This document shows, in pieces, positions 18,873-27,377 of a stretch of DNA of 64,000 nucleotides. Made by a program: the position numbers and the translations under genes. Every line of letters starts with the position of its first letter. Within the stretch, counting starts at the first letter, position 1. Below the pieces are notes generated by a model. The model did not search any database. It saw nothing but the letters and a program-made list of their open reading frames with translations, and had not been told where the DNA came from. The DNA is taken from positions 62,001-126,000 of the forward strand of contig JALNYV010000001.1 in assembly GCA_023229785.1 (NCBI GenBank), written 5' to 3'. This stretch comes from Candidatus Dojkabacteria bacterium. GTDB lineage: Bacteria > Patescibacteria > Dojkabacteria > SC72.

Positions 18873-19253
18873 CTACTTACTTGCCTCAGCTGCTATTGCG
18901 TCGGCTTTAGTTGCGTGAATAGTTCCATCCTTATGATTTGCAGGTGAATATATAGTATAGAGCTTTAGCACTTTAGAATCAGAGGTGTTAATAATGTTAT
19001 GGTTAGTTCCAGCTGGAACTATAAATGCAAATCCATCTGTAAATGTTGCTTTTTCGCCGTTCATTACTACTTCTCCATCTCCACTTTCAATTCTGAAAAA
19101 TTGATCAACAGTTGGATGTACCTCCATTCCAATTTCTTCTTTTGGAAGTAGAGACATTAATACTAGTTGCGCATACCTTCCTGTGAAAATTACTTTTCTG
19201 AAATTGGTATTTTCTTGAGTTAGTTTTTCTATATTATCAATAAAGCCTACCAT
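18873..19253 (-). CDS. Single-domain cupin protein
   Basis: 126 residues forming one cupin barrel. Motif 1 reads GMEVHPTVDQFFRIESGDGEVVMNG in register (first part GMEVHPTVDQFF) and motif 2 reads VPAGTNHNIINTS. The first motif keeps His and Glu/Gln-like positions (H-x5-Q), and the second keeps the His, so a metal site is likely though not canonical. Small cupins of this type (mannose-6-phosphate-isomerase-like) are often in sugar metabolism; substrate cannot be named. It lies 12 bp upstream of yvcK and 53 bp downstream of the sugar dehydrogenase on the same strand. Confidence 0.88.
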   Translation of the reverse strand: MVGFIDNIEKLTQENTNFRKVIFTGRYAQLVLMSLLPKEEIGMEVHPTVDQFFRIESGDGEVVMNGEKATFTDGFAFIVPAGTNHNIINTSDSKVLKLYTIYSPANHKDGTIHATKADAIAAEASK

Positions 19254-19306
19254 GGTTATTTAATATTAATTTAATACTTAAATATACCATTTATATTTCT
19301 CAATCT

Positions 19307-20590
19307 CTATCTCCCTATTCCCCTATATATCACTCCTCTTTTTAGCAGTTCTTTCTTATTTAAGCAGTTCATGCCATCTACAATTACATTCACTTTTGCA
19401 TACTTTTCTATTGGATATTCTACAAACTCTTTATGGTCAGTTCCAATTACAATTGCATCTACTCCTTTTAGTGTCTCAGATAGTGTTTTATGTGTTGATA
19501 TTTTAAGGTTGTATGGTTCAAATATTCTCAATTTAGCGCCGTATTCTTTTTCTAGTATTTTCTTTATTTCAATTGCAGGGCTTTCTCGCAAATCTGCAAT
19601 ATTTCTTTTATATGAAAGACCAAGTAATGCAATTTTACTTCCCTTTATTGATTTGGATACCTCGTTTAGTGCATGAATCAATTTCTCAACAGTATAGTGA
19701 GGCATACTATTGTTTACATATCGGGCATTTCTTAGAAGCTTATGATCAAAACCTGCTTTTTTAGCTCTCTCAATTAGATAGTATGGGTCAACGGCGATAC
19801 AGTGCCCCCCCACTCCTCTACTTGGATAGTGAGCCATAAATGCGAACGGCTTGTTTGATGCCCCTTTAATTACATTAATTAGGTCAATTCCTTGAAGGTC
19901 GAATGATTTTGCAAGCTCATTTACATATGCAATGTTTACATCTCTGAAAGTGTTTTCAATTGCTTTTGTTGCTTCTGCCTCTTTTATATTATCCATTTCG
20001 TTTACAATCGTCCCCTTATCTAAAATAGATCTATAAAAAGAGGCGAGATATTTAGTTGCGGCCTTTCTTGTAGAACCGATATTTCTATTTATATTTAATA
20101 CATTCCACTTTGGATCACCAGGATTAATTCGCTCAGGGCAATGTGCTACATCAAAATCTTTTCCAGCTTTTAGTGGCGTCATAGATTCAATCAAAGGAAT
20201 CATTACTTCTTCACAAGCTCCAGGGTTAACCGTTGATTCTAGGACTACATACGCACCTTTTTTTAAGTATTTTGCCACAGTTTTAGCAGCTTCAATGACT
20301 GGTGTGTAATCAGGTGTATATGTTTCATCAATTGGTGTAGGGACACAGATTATAAATATATTGGTATCTTTTAGAATATCTGGATTTGTACTAGCTTTGT
20401 AATTAGCTTTTTTAAGCAATTTTTGTGCTGTTTCATCTTGAATTGGAGATTTGAATTTACTAATTAAAGCAATTTTTTCTTTAACAAAATCATAACCATT
20501 GACATCATATTTATCATTTACTGCAATAGCACATAGAAGTGGGAAACCAACGTATCCAAGACCAATAACTGAAACTTTTGTTTTCTTCAT
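19307..20590 (-). CDS. UDP-sugar (UDP-ManNAc/GlcNAc-type) 6-dehydrogenase
   Basis: 427 residues. The NAD-binding fold starts VSVIGLGYVGFPLL; the central domain has the catalytic-Cys motif GVGGHCIAVDPYYL (Cys264) and the C-terminal domain has IALLGLSYKRNIADLRESP. Order and motif wording match the WecC/TviB/WbpA branch, which oxidises UDP-N-acetyl-hexosamines to uronic acids in two NAD-dependent steps, rather than plain UDP-glucose dehydrogenase; the exact sugar is uncertain. All catalytic elements look intact. The product would feed a surface polysaccharide, fitting the membrane-tethered glycosyltransferase nearby. Confidence 0.92.
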   Translation of the reverse strand: MKKTKVSVIGLGYVGFPLLCAIAVNDKYDVNGYDFVKEKIALISKFKSPIQDETAQKLLKKANYKASTNPDILKDTNIFIICVPTPIDETYTPDYTPVIEAAKTVAKYLKKGAYVVLESTVNPGACEEVMIPLIESMTPLKAGKDFDVAHCPERINPGDPKWNVLNINRNIGSTRKAATKYLASFYRSILDKGTIVNEMDNIKEAEATKAIENTFRDVNIAYVNELAKSFDLQGIDLINVIKGASNKPFAFMAHYPSRGVGGHCIAVDPYYLIERAKKAGFDHKLLRNARYVNNSMPHYTVEKLIHALNEVSKSIKGSKIALLGLSYKRNIADLRESPAIEIKKILEKEYGAKLRIFEPYNLKISTHKTLSETLKGVDAIVIGTDHKEFVEYPIEKYAKVNVIVDGMNCLNKKELLKRGVIYRGIGR

Positions 20591-20652
20591 AGATAGAGAA
20601 ATAATATAAGATATTAGGATATTGTAGTTTCTCTTTATGAAAATGTAAAGAT

Positions 20653-21288
20653 TTAAGGCTTTTCCAAAGACATAACAACCTTACCATTGATTAAACCATT
20701 ACTATACTTATCAAGATATATAGGGGTGTGTCTTGGGTTATCTGATTGCGGGTAAAGAACAATCATGTCGCCATCAAATTTAATAGTTTTAACTGTCGCC
20801 GAGTTGTCTAGTATTGCGACAACGACATCTCCACTACTAACTTCAGATGTTTTTGAAACAATAATATAATTGCCGTCATTTAATTTCTTTCCACCTACCT
20901 CCTTTTGATTCATTGAATCTCCTTTCACAATTAGTGCAAATAACTCATCATTTTTCTTAACAAGTCCCTTGTCTATATGAAGCACACCTAACCTATCCTC
21001 TTGAGCAATTGCAAGCGGGGTGCCAGCGTTTGCATATCCAAGAATTGGTATACCGATTAAGTACTCATATTCCTCTTCTTCAACTAATTGAATTCCTCTT
21101 GCCTCGCTGGTTCTAATAATGAATCCTTTTTTTTCAAGCGCAATCAAATGGTTTACAACACCTCGTTTTGTGTTAATTTTCAGTATTTGACCAAGCTCAG
21201 AAAGAGAAGGTGCATACCCTTTTTCAAGATAGAAGTCTCTAATTACTTGTAACACTTTTTGCTGTTTTTCAGTTATAAATGGATTCAT
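20653..21288 (-). CDS. lexA: LexA SOS repressor
   Basis: 211 residues, normal family length. The N-terminal wHTH (about 1-65) reads KQQKVLQVIRDFYLEKGYAP then SLSELGQIL; the C-terminal S24 domain has the self-cleavage bond Ala88-Gly89 in GYANAGTPL, the nucleophile Ser125 in KGDSMNQ and the general-base Lys167 in ATVKTIKF. It should repress DNA-damage genes and cleave itself on RecA filaments. Between its start and the next plus-strand gene are three tandem GTATACGnn-like 9-mers, a likely autoregulatory operator overlapping its promoter. No second copy of that operator was seen before uvrB, uvrC, mutL or dnaE, so those genes may not belong to its regulon. Confidence 0.96.
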   Translation of the reverse strand: MNPFITEKQQKVLQVIRDFYLEKGYAPSLSELGQILKINTKRGVVNHLIALEKKGFIIRTSEARGIQLVEEEEYEYLIGIPILGYANAGTPLAIAQEDRLGVLHIDKGLVKKNDELFALIVKGDSMNQKEVGGKKLNDGNYIIVSKTSEVSSGDVVVAILDNSATVKTIKFDGDMIVLYPQSDNPRHTPIYLDKYSNGLINGKVVMSLEKP

Positions 21289-21308
21289 TTATATACTAGA
21301 TTAACTTA

Positions 21309-21335
21309 GTATACGCAGTATACGTCGTATATGTA
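21309..21335. promoter_or_regulatory. lexA: Three tandem 9-bp repeats built on GTATAC; candidate LexA operator
   Basis: The units GTATACGCA, GTATACGTC and GTATATGTA follow each other without gaps (21309-21335). GTATAC is self-complementary, so the first two units also form an inverted repeat with a 3-base spacer. On the minus strand one unit reads TATACTAAG, a good -10 for lexA, so binding would block its own transcription. Assignment to LexA rests on position only. Confidence 0.6.
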
Positions 21336-21432
21336 TTCATTTCAACTACCTATAACATTATTTCTCATCATCTTGATAATTATTTTAAATATGCATATAC
21401 TTAACAGTTTTAAATTTAAACAAAATATTTAT

Positions 21433-21807
21433 ATGGCAAAAAGTACATCTACCTCTGAAAGTACTACGAGTACTGCAACACCAAAAGAGGCAAAGAGAGT
21501 AGTTTCTTTAAATGATATTAAATTCAATAAAGAAAACGCTATCCTTGCAGCTGTTGCTTGTATTCCTGGTATTGCGATAATTCTTTTCTTTGTTGAAAAG
21601 AAAGATTTATTTGTAAGATATCATGCTGCACAATATGCACTTCTCTCTTTGTTATATTTGATTGTTTGGATACCTATTATTGGATGGATTCTTCCATTAT
21701 TAATTTTGGTTGCAACAATAGTTGGAGCAATTAAAGCTTACAAGGGTGAAAGATTTGATCTACCTCTTGCAAGTGGTTGGGCTATTAGTTTAATGAATAG
21801 ATTCTAA
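21433..21807 (+). CDS. Small DUF4870/Tic20-like membrane protein
   Basis: 124 residues from the ATG at 21433 (MAKSTSTSESTTS). An upstream in-frame ATG at 21331 would add a 34-residue hydrophobic leader; I prefer the shorter form because its Ser/Thr-rich N-terminus looks like the usual start of such proteins, but TATACG lies 6 bp before the 21331 ATG, so the longer form is not excluded. The core has two or three helices around RYHAAQYALLSLLYLIVWIP, the conserved 'R-x-H-A-x-Q' loop of DUF4870/Tic20-like proteins, then a Gly-Trp pivot. Function unknown. It is followed by the clearest intrinsic terminator of the window. Confidence 0.82.
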   Translation: MAKSTSTSESTTSTATPKEAKRVVSLNDIKFNKENAILAAVACIPGIAIILFFVEKKDLFVRYHAAQYALLSLLYLIVWIPIIGWILPLLILVATIVGAIKAYKGERFDLPLASGWAISLMNRF

Positions 21808-21831
21808 TAGTTTGTGAAGTTGAATTTGGAA

Positions 21832-21857
21832 GGGAGGGTTAAAATCCTCCCTTTTTT
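21832..21857 (+). terminator. Rho-independent terminator
   Basis: GGGAGG (21832-21837) pairs with CCTCCC (21846-21851) around an 8-base loop, followed directly by six T residues. It lies 24 bp after the DUF4870-like gene and before tRNA-Pro. This is the only textbook intrinsic terminator after a protein gene that I found, apart from the T-box one. Confidence 0.9.
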
Positions 21858-21896
21858 GTATACTTTTAATTAATTAATTGTTAGAATGTCTCCATT

Positions 21897-21973
21897 CGGG
21901 GTGTAGTTCAGATGGCTAGAACGCTGCGTTTGGGACGCAGAGGCCGCAGGTTCAAGTCCTGTCACCCCGACCA
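21897..21973 (+). tRNA. tRNA-Pro (anticodon TGG), CCA encoded
   Basis: Full cloverleaf: acceptor CGGGGTG/CACCCCG, D-stem GTTC/GAAC, anticodon stem CTGCG/CGCAG with loop TTTGGGA (anticodon TGG at 21931-21933, G at 37), T-arm GCAGG TTCAAGT CCTGT, discriminator A and an encoded CCA. A TAGAAT -10 (21882-21887) lies 9 bp upstream. Confidence 0.97.
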
Positions 21974-21982
21974 TACCTTATT

Positions 21983-22627
21983 ATGAAAATTCTTATATTC
22001 TCAGATACACACTTAACTGAAGTGTTCGATAGCAAGAAGTATCGTTTTTTAGTATCTTTAATCAATAAGTACGATAAGGTAATTATAAACGGTGATTTCT
22101 GGAGTAATTATTCTTCAACATTTGATAGTTTCGTAAATTCAAAATGGAAAAAGTTGTTTCCGCTTCTTTTAGCAAAAAATACTGTATATGTTTATGGAAA
22201 TCATGATAGAAAGGAGTGGTGCGATAAAAGGGTTGAACTATTTTCAAAAATACAAGTAGAAAAGGAGAAAATTGTAATAGATGATTTAAAATATAAGGTA
22301 TTGCATGGACATACAGTATCTTTTGATTCAATCCATTCGAAATGGTGGGTCAATTTAATTAGAAATAGCAAATTTGATGTTTTAAACTATAGAATTCAAA
22401 CTAAAATTTTAGAACTGTTTGGAGGAAAAACATATGAATATTTTGGAGGGTATATGAATAGAAAATATAAACGAATTTTAAGGGAAAATGTGATTATTGG
22501 CCATACACACAGCCCAGAATTTGATTTAAAGGCCGGTTTTATTAATTCTGGATATATATATGGTGGATTTGCCCATTATCTAGATATCACAGACGAAAAG
22601 GCAAAATTAATACACAAAAGGTATTAA
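21983..22627 (+). CDS. Calcineurin-like metallophosphoesterase
   Basis: 214 residues. The dinuclear-metal motifs appear in order: DTH in MKILIFSDTHLTE (Asp8, His10), GD in VIINGDFW, GNHD in YVYGNHDR, then HGHTV and GHTHSPEF. It therefore should hydrolyse a phosphate mono- or diester in the cytoplasm. Similar small proteins include YfcE and LpxH; the central Trp/Lys-rich region is unlike either, and LpxH would be odd in a lineage without lipid A, so substrate is left open. The gene starts 9 bp after tRNA-Pro and its 3' end overlaps the convergent deacetylase gene by 4 bp. Confidence 0.88.
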   Translation: MKILIFSDTHLTEVFDSKKYRFLVSLINKYDKVIINGDFWSNYSSTFDSFVNSKWKKLFPLLLAKNTVYVYGNHDRKEWCDKRVELFSKIQVEKEKIVIDDLKYKVLHGHTVSFDSIHSKWWVNLIRNSKFDVLNYRIQTKILELFGGKTYEYFGGYMNRKYKRILRENVIIGHTHSPEFDLKAGFINSGYIYGGFAHYLDITDEKAKLIHKRY

Positions 22628-24459
22628 AGCCTTCCGGACAATATCTTTATCAATATACTTAACTCTTTATACGCATGTATTCTTGATAGAACGTATCTGT
22701 GTTTTGGATAATTATCAATAGAGCTACCACATGAGAATCCAAGTGAATAGCCAGCTTGGCTCATATAGCTAAGGGTTTTAGTATTCCACATGCACCCAGG
22801 AAAAGCTATGGCTCCTACATTTACTCCAGTTGTGTACTGCAGAGCTGTTTTACTTGTAAATATTTGATATCTAAGCTCACTGTTGCTTGTTAATTTTGTA
22901 AAGTCAGGATGGGTGGCAGAGTGTGATTGAATATCCATACCAGCTTTTACCATCTCTTTCATTTGAGTATTGGTAATTGATGACCTATGAGATGTAATGA
23001 AAAACACACCCACTTGTTTATATTTTTTTAGAATTGGAAAAGCGTTTTCATACTGCCCTTTTGTACCATCATCAAAGCTGAGCATAATTGTTTTCTGTTT
23101 AGGGTTCTTTCCTGAATTCAATATCTCATTGTATTGTGCAGTAGTAACTGTCCTGTAATTTTTCGCAGTCAGATATGCAATCTGTTTCTCAAAGTCTTTA
23201 GGAGATATGTACATCGCCTTTACAGTAGCAGAAGCATTAGCAGGAACTTTATCTATTTGGTGGTACATCATTAAAGGAACTCTAATAGTTCCAGCCCTTT
23301 GTGAAGTCGGCTTAAGGTCGTAACCAGTTTTAAAATTATTATTGCTTATAATTACGTCATATTTTTCGTTCAATTTACATATGCTTTCAACACAATCAAC
23401 AGGAAGAATTAAAGGAGAAATGGTAAGCAAGTTGTTTCCATTAATGTTTTCTAGTGATAGAAGCGTAAATTTATTGTAACGCAGAGCATCTATTTCAATA
23501 TCATTAATATACTTAATTGCGTTATTAAAGTTATTATCCTTTAACTCTGTATTTAAATTGTTTAATGCTGTTAATTTGATATCAATTTTGTTAAGTTCTG
23601 AAACATAGTAATCAGATATCTCTTTAAGAAACCCAACTCTCTCCAAATTTGCATCAACCTTTGTTAGATTAAAACTTCCATTAGTCGTTGAGGTAAATGA
23701 GTTTGTAGATATAACATCTTGTATTCCAAGAGAGATTTTATATTTATACTCATTAATATCTTTACTAGTTACATAACTAGTTGTTAAATTTTCTCCTAGA
23801 TTCTGATTATCAGTTGTAGTTTCAAACAGGATTGGAAGATCAAATAATGTATTAAAGTAATTAACTTTATTCAATATTTTTTTATCAATACTCTTTAAAA
23901 TAGTTGCCTTTTCCTCATCACTTAGAGAATTCAAAGTAACAGTAATTTCTGAATATTGAGAATTAGAGTTACTAATACCTTTTAGTTTACTTATTAGTGA
24001 GAAATTATTTGTTGAAAATATCGAAACTAATTGAATCTTTTTAAGTTGAGATATAAGCAAAGGCTTAATTTCGTTTTCGATTATCTCATTGCGAATTATG
24101 TCTAACTGATTGTCAAAATACATTCCCAATATCTCATCATTTATATATGCGTTTGAATCATCAGTTTTGTATGTAAATTGGGATGGAATTACTACCATTC
24201 CATAGTTTAGGAGCTTTACAATTTCCTCCTTAGATAGATCAATCCCGTTTTTACTTAAAGTATCAGTGTAATTACTAGGTAGCACAGATAAAGGAAGAGT
24301 TAGATTGCTCTCGTTTATGGTTGAAAGTTCAATTGTATCTGGATTATTAAATGTATAACTTTCCTCACTTATCTCATTTAAATTTAGGTAGATTACAAAT
24401 GAAATACCTAAGATAAGTAGAATCGAGGAGATTATTAGAATTAATACTTTTCCTTTCAT
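22624..24459 (-). CDS. Membrane-anchored polysaccharide deacetylase (NodB domain)
   Basis: 611 residues: N-terminal signal anchor (VLILIISSILLILGISFVIYL), an extracytoplasmic region of about 380 residues rich in Asn/Ser/Ile with no domain I recognise, then a C-terminal NodB/CE4 domain of about 200 residues. Catalytic elements: MYHQID, LSFDDGTKGQYENAF (Asp pair) and the metal His pair in SHSATHPDF; a later FPGCMW block follows. The domain removes acetyl groups from a glycan such as peptidoglycan or a surface polymer. A second gene at 54180-56249 has the same architecture. A TATACT -10 (minus strand, 24465-24470) ends 5 bp before the ATG. Confidence 0.92.
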   Translation of the reverse strand: MKGKVLILIISSILLILGISFVIYLNLNEISEESYTFNNPDTIELSTINESNLTLPLSVLPSNYTDTLSKNGIDLSKEEIVKLLNYGMVVIPSQFTYKTDDSNAYINDEILGMYFDNQLDIIRNEIIENEIKPLLISQLKKIQLVSIFSTNNFSLISKLKGISNSNSQYSEITVTLNSLSDEEKATILKSIDKKILNKVNYFNTLFDLPILFETTTDNQNLGENLTTSYVTSKDINEYKYKISLGIQDVISTNSFTSTTNGSFNLTKVDANLERVGFLKEISDYYVSELNKIDIKLTALNNLNTELKDNNFNNAIKYINDIEIDALRYNKFTLLSLENINGNNLLTISPLILPVDCVESICKLNEKYDVIISNNNFKTGYDLKPTSQRAGTIRVPLMMYHQIDKVPANASATVKAMYISPKDFEKQIAYLTAKNYRTVTTAQYNEILNSGKNPKQKTIMLSFDDGTKGQYENAFPILKKYKQVGVFFITSHRSSITNTQMKEMVKAGMDIQSHSATHPDFTKLTSNSELRYQIFTSKTALQYTTGVNVGAIAFPGCMWNTKTLSYMSQAGYSLGFSCGSSIDNYPKHRYVLSRIHAYKELSILIKILSGRL

Positions 24460-24513
24460 ATCTCAGTATAACATTAACTTGATAAATATATGAAGAATAA
24501 AGTATGCTGTAGT

Positions 24514-25767
24514 ATGGAAATTCAAACTGAATATAAACTATCGTTCAAATCCCCTATTGTTTTATTTATCATTGGTAGCGTTTTTGCTGGACTGGCTGAG
24601 ACACTAATGGCTTATTCTTTTCCAGTAATTATTGAAAGAACTGTGAACTCAAACGAAATACTGGGAGGTATTCTTGCTGTTGGTTCAATTATTGGCCTAG
24701 TTTTTGATTACTTCTTCCCTGCTTTATTTAGAAAACACTCGTGGAAATCTCTTCTAATTATTTCGCTAATTCTATCCATGCTCTTTCCAATTCTGACTTT
24801 TCTGGGAGAAAGGTTTTCGCCAATTTTAGTATTTGTTTTAGCTTCAATTGTATGGTCAATATACTATGAACTTTGGTCGTTTTCATCACAATCTTACGTC
24901 TCTACAGAGCACGATAAAAACAAATTTACCAAAATTTGGAGTGTTACTGGCACAATGTATGAAATTCTTGCTGTTGTAGGACCTATACTTGCTGCATATT
25001 TACTGACAAACGCAAACATGGTTTTTGTTGGTGCTGTAATAATATTAGATTTGATTGCTTTAGTAATAACAATATTAACTAAATCTAAAAAACGAATTCC
25101 TCAACTTGAATTAGAAGAAGAAAACGTTACAAAATCTATAATTGACGAGATAAAATACTGGAGAATACTGGGGAGAAAAACACTTCCAGTGATAATTGGC
25201 TCGTTTCTAATCTCCTTTATTAGCACATCGTTTTGGACGTTTGGAGCAATATTTGCAATTAGTCTTTCTAAAGATACCAATTTAGATTGGATTATGATTG
25301 TTGCATATTCACTTCCATCAGTCCTTGGAGGAATAGTCATGTCTAAGTTAAACATCAGAAGAAGAAAGAAACGAATTTCCCAAATAGCTATGCTTATCAC
25401 TGGTCTACTTTTTATGTCATTTTATTTTACAAGAACAAGCCTACCTGCAACGGTAGTTCTTGTTGGGTTTATTAGCATAACAGTAATGGTATCTTGGCTT
25501 TTGATTAGTTCTGTCTATAGCGACCTTCAAAAAAGATTAGGAAGGTATATTCACCATCTACAAGGCATTGGAAACGCCTCAAAATCCCTCGCATATATAT
25601 TTGCACCCCTAACAATGGGTATTATGGCTGATAAGTTCGGGTTTAGTATCTCATTTGCTATACTTGGTGGGATTATAGTAATTGCCTCAATTCTTTTACT
25701 GATTCTAACTCCGCGAAAAATTAGACTACCGCAAGTTGAAATATCTAATATTGAAGAAATTAAATAA
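24514..25767 (+). CDS. MFS transporter
   Basis: About 417 residues with twelve predicted helices and the usual central cytoplasmic loop (LTKSKKRIPQLELEEENVTK). A motif-A-like loop between helices 2 and 3 is weak (PALFRKHSWKS). I prefer the ATG at 24514 (MEIQTEYKLSF), since TATGCT ends 5 bp before it as in other leaderless genes here; an ATG at 24490 adds eight residues. The substrate is not evident. It may be a drug or metabolite exporter. It is followed with no gap by trxB, whose start overlaps the stop region, so the two are likely one transcript. Confidence 0.88.
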   Translation: MEIQTEYKLSFKSPIVLFIIGSVFAGLAETLMAYSFPVIIERTVNSNEILGGILAVGSIIGLVFDYFFPALFRKHSWKSLLIISLILSMLFPILTFLGERFSPILVFVLASIVWSIYYELWSFSSQSYVSTEHDKNKFTKIWSVTGTMYEILAVVGPILAAYLLTNANMVFVGAVIILDLIALVITILTKSKKRIPQLELEEENVTKSIIDEIKYWRILGRKTLPVIIGSFLISFISTSFWTFGAIFAISLSKDTNLDWIMIVAYSLPSVLGGIVMSKLNIRRRKKRISQIAMLITGLLFMSFYFTRTSLPATVVLVGFISITVMVSWLLISSVYSDLQKRLGRYIHHLQGIGNASKSLAYIFAPLTMGIMADKFGFSISFAILGGIIVIASILLLILTPRKIRLPQVEISNIEEIK

Positions 25768-25768
25768 A

Positions 25769-26719
25769 ATGGAAAACATAATTATAATTGGTAGTGGCCC
25801 AGCAGGACTTGCAGGAGCCATTTACTCTTCTAGATCTCAACTTAATCCCCTTGTTATTGAAGGGATTACTCCTGGTGGGCAACTTATGATTACAAGTCAT
25901 GTTGAAAACTATCCAGGATTTGAGGAACCGATACTTGGACCTGAGCTCATGAATCATTTTAGAAAACACGCTGTTAAGTATGGAACTAGAATAGAGGCTG
26001 GAAATGTAAAGTCAATTAAAAAAACTGATGAATATGTTGAAATTGTTACTGAGAACAAGACTTATCAATCAAAAACAGTGTTAATTGCAACAGGTTCACA
26101 AGCAAAATGGCTAGGAATTGAATCTGAAGCAAGGCTTACGGGAAAAGGAGTATCAGCTTGTGCTACATGTGATGGGTTTTTCTTTAAAGATAAGGTTGTT
26201 GCTGTAATTGGTGGTGGGGATAGTGCATGCGAAGAAGCAAGCTACCTTACTAGGTTTGCATCAAAGGTTACTATCATACATAGAAATGGTGAACTTAGAG
26301 CATCAAAATATATGCAGGAAAGGGTAAAGAGCAATCCAAAGATTGACTATATATTCAATACTCAAGTAACAGAGATATTGGGGACAGAAAAAGTAGTTGG
26401 CTTAAAACTAAGTAATGGAAGCGAACTTACATTAGATGGAGTGTTTGTTGCAATAGGGCATGCCCCTGCTACAGCATTTTTAGTTAATAGTGGAGTATTA
26501 TTTGATGAAAAAGGCTATATATTTACTACTGAAAGAGTACGCTTTGAAAAGGTTGATTGTGATAAAAAAGAATTTGCTACAGATTTTAGATATATGACAA
26601 GCATTGAGGGCATATTTGCTGCAGGTGATTGTGTTGATCATGTATATAAGCAAGCAGGAACAGCCGTAGGAATGGGAATTGGGGCTGTAATTGAGATAGA
26701 GAAATACCTAGCTAAATAA
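25769..26719 (+). CDS. trxB: Thioredoxin reductase
   Basis: 316 residues from the ATG at 25769 (MENIIIIGSGPAGLAG), two bases after the MFS stop; upstream in-frame codons belong to the MFS gene. FAD-binding GSGPAGLAG at the N-terminus, NADPH-binding GGGDSACEEA in the middle, and the redox-active CATC in SACATCDGFF between them; the C-terminal FAD motif is GIFAAGDCVD. Length and motif order match low-molecular-weight TrxB. It would pass electrons from NADPH to thioredoxin. The 3' end overlaps the convergent hydrolase gene by 8 bp. Confidence 0.96.
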   Translation: MENIIIIGSGPAGLAGAIYSSRSQLNPLVIEGITPGGQLMITSHVENYPGFEEPILGPELMNHFRKHAVKYGTRIEAGNVKSIKKTDEYVEIVTENKTYQSKTVLIATGSQAKWLGIESEARLTGKGVSACATCDGFFFKDKVVAVIGGGDSACEEASYLTRFASKVTIIHRNGELRASKYMQERVKSNPKIDYIFNTQVTEILGTEKVVGLKLSNGSELTLDGVFVAIGHAPATAFLVNSGVLFDEKGYIFTTERVRFEKVDCDKKEFATDFRYMTSIEGIFAAGDCVDHVYKQAGTAVGMGIGAVIEIEKYLAK

Positions 26720-27377
26720 TTTCGCCAATCCTTCTTAAACTCTCACTGTTTATAACATTGTGATGTTTTGCATTAAGTTGTATTACCTTTGTATTGCCAA
26801 TTCTATTCCAATTACTCACAGGCATAATCTCATCTCCTTTTCCACCAATTACATACAAACTAGATTTAGCGCAATTCAAAATTTCTATATTGTTTGCCGT
26901 CTTAATATACATTATTAGTGATATAAGATAACTGATATTTAATGCTTGGATTAGTTTGTAATTAATTGCTTTGGATAAGTCTTTAAATAACAATCTGTAC
27001 AGCTTTAATTTGATTAACTTAAGAAATGAGATAAATATTGAAATAGATATTTTAGGAAGTTTAAGCAGAGCCAGTAATAACTTTGAAGTTGGATTAAATA
27101 TTGGACACGTAGCAATGAAGATATACTTTGAATTTGGATAAAATCTTATTAATTTAGGAATTATTAATCCACCAAGCGATATTCCAATAATTACATCTGG
27201 CTTAAATTTCAATTGTTTTGTAATTGAATTAACAGTTACATTTATGTTAAAAATCTTCTGACAACCCAAATAGTTTGAGATAACAATTTTATGACCTTTT
27301 GATGATAAATATCGATGCAAAGGGTGTTCATTTGTGAAGATTTCGAACCCATGAACTATTAAGATGTTCTTACTCAT
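26712..27377 (-). CDS. Alpha/beta-hydrolase-like protein
   Basis: 221 residues from the ATG at 27377 (MSKNILIVHGFEIF), which sits inside the stop of the upstream permease (ATGAGTAA, 8-nt overlap). The oxyanion region VHGFE, the nucleophile elbow GISLGGLIIPK and a C-terminal His in NAKHHNVINS give the order of a Ser-Asp-His hydrolase; GGKGDEIMP would hold the acid. The fold resembles YdeN/RBBP9-type small hydrolases. Substrate unknown. It is coupled to a MacB-like exporter, so it may act on the same lipid or peptide, but that is inference. Confidence 0.8.
   Translation of the reverse strand: MSKNILIVHGFEIFTNEHPLHRYLSSKGHKIVISNYLGCQKIFNINVTVNSITKQLKFKPDVIIGISLGGLIIPKLIRFYPNSKYIFIATCPIFNPTSKLLLALLKLPKISISIFISFLKLIKLKLYRLLFKDLSKAINYKLIQALNISYLISLIMYIKTANNIEILNCAKSSLYVIGGKGDEIMPVSNWNRIGNTKVIQLNAKHHNVINSESLRRIGEII

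Noticed and set aside
21331..21432. Longer start for the DUF4870-like protein with an added hydrophobic helix
   Set aside because: Not excluded, because TATACG ends 6 bp before it, but the family usually starts just before the Ser/Thr-rich segment, so the 21433 start was chosen.
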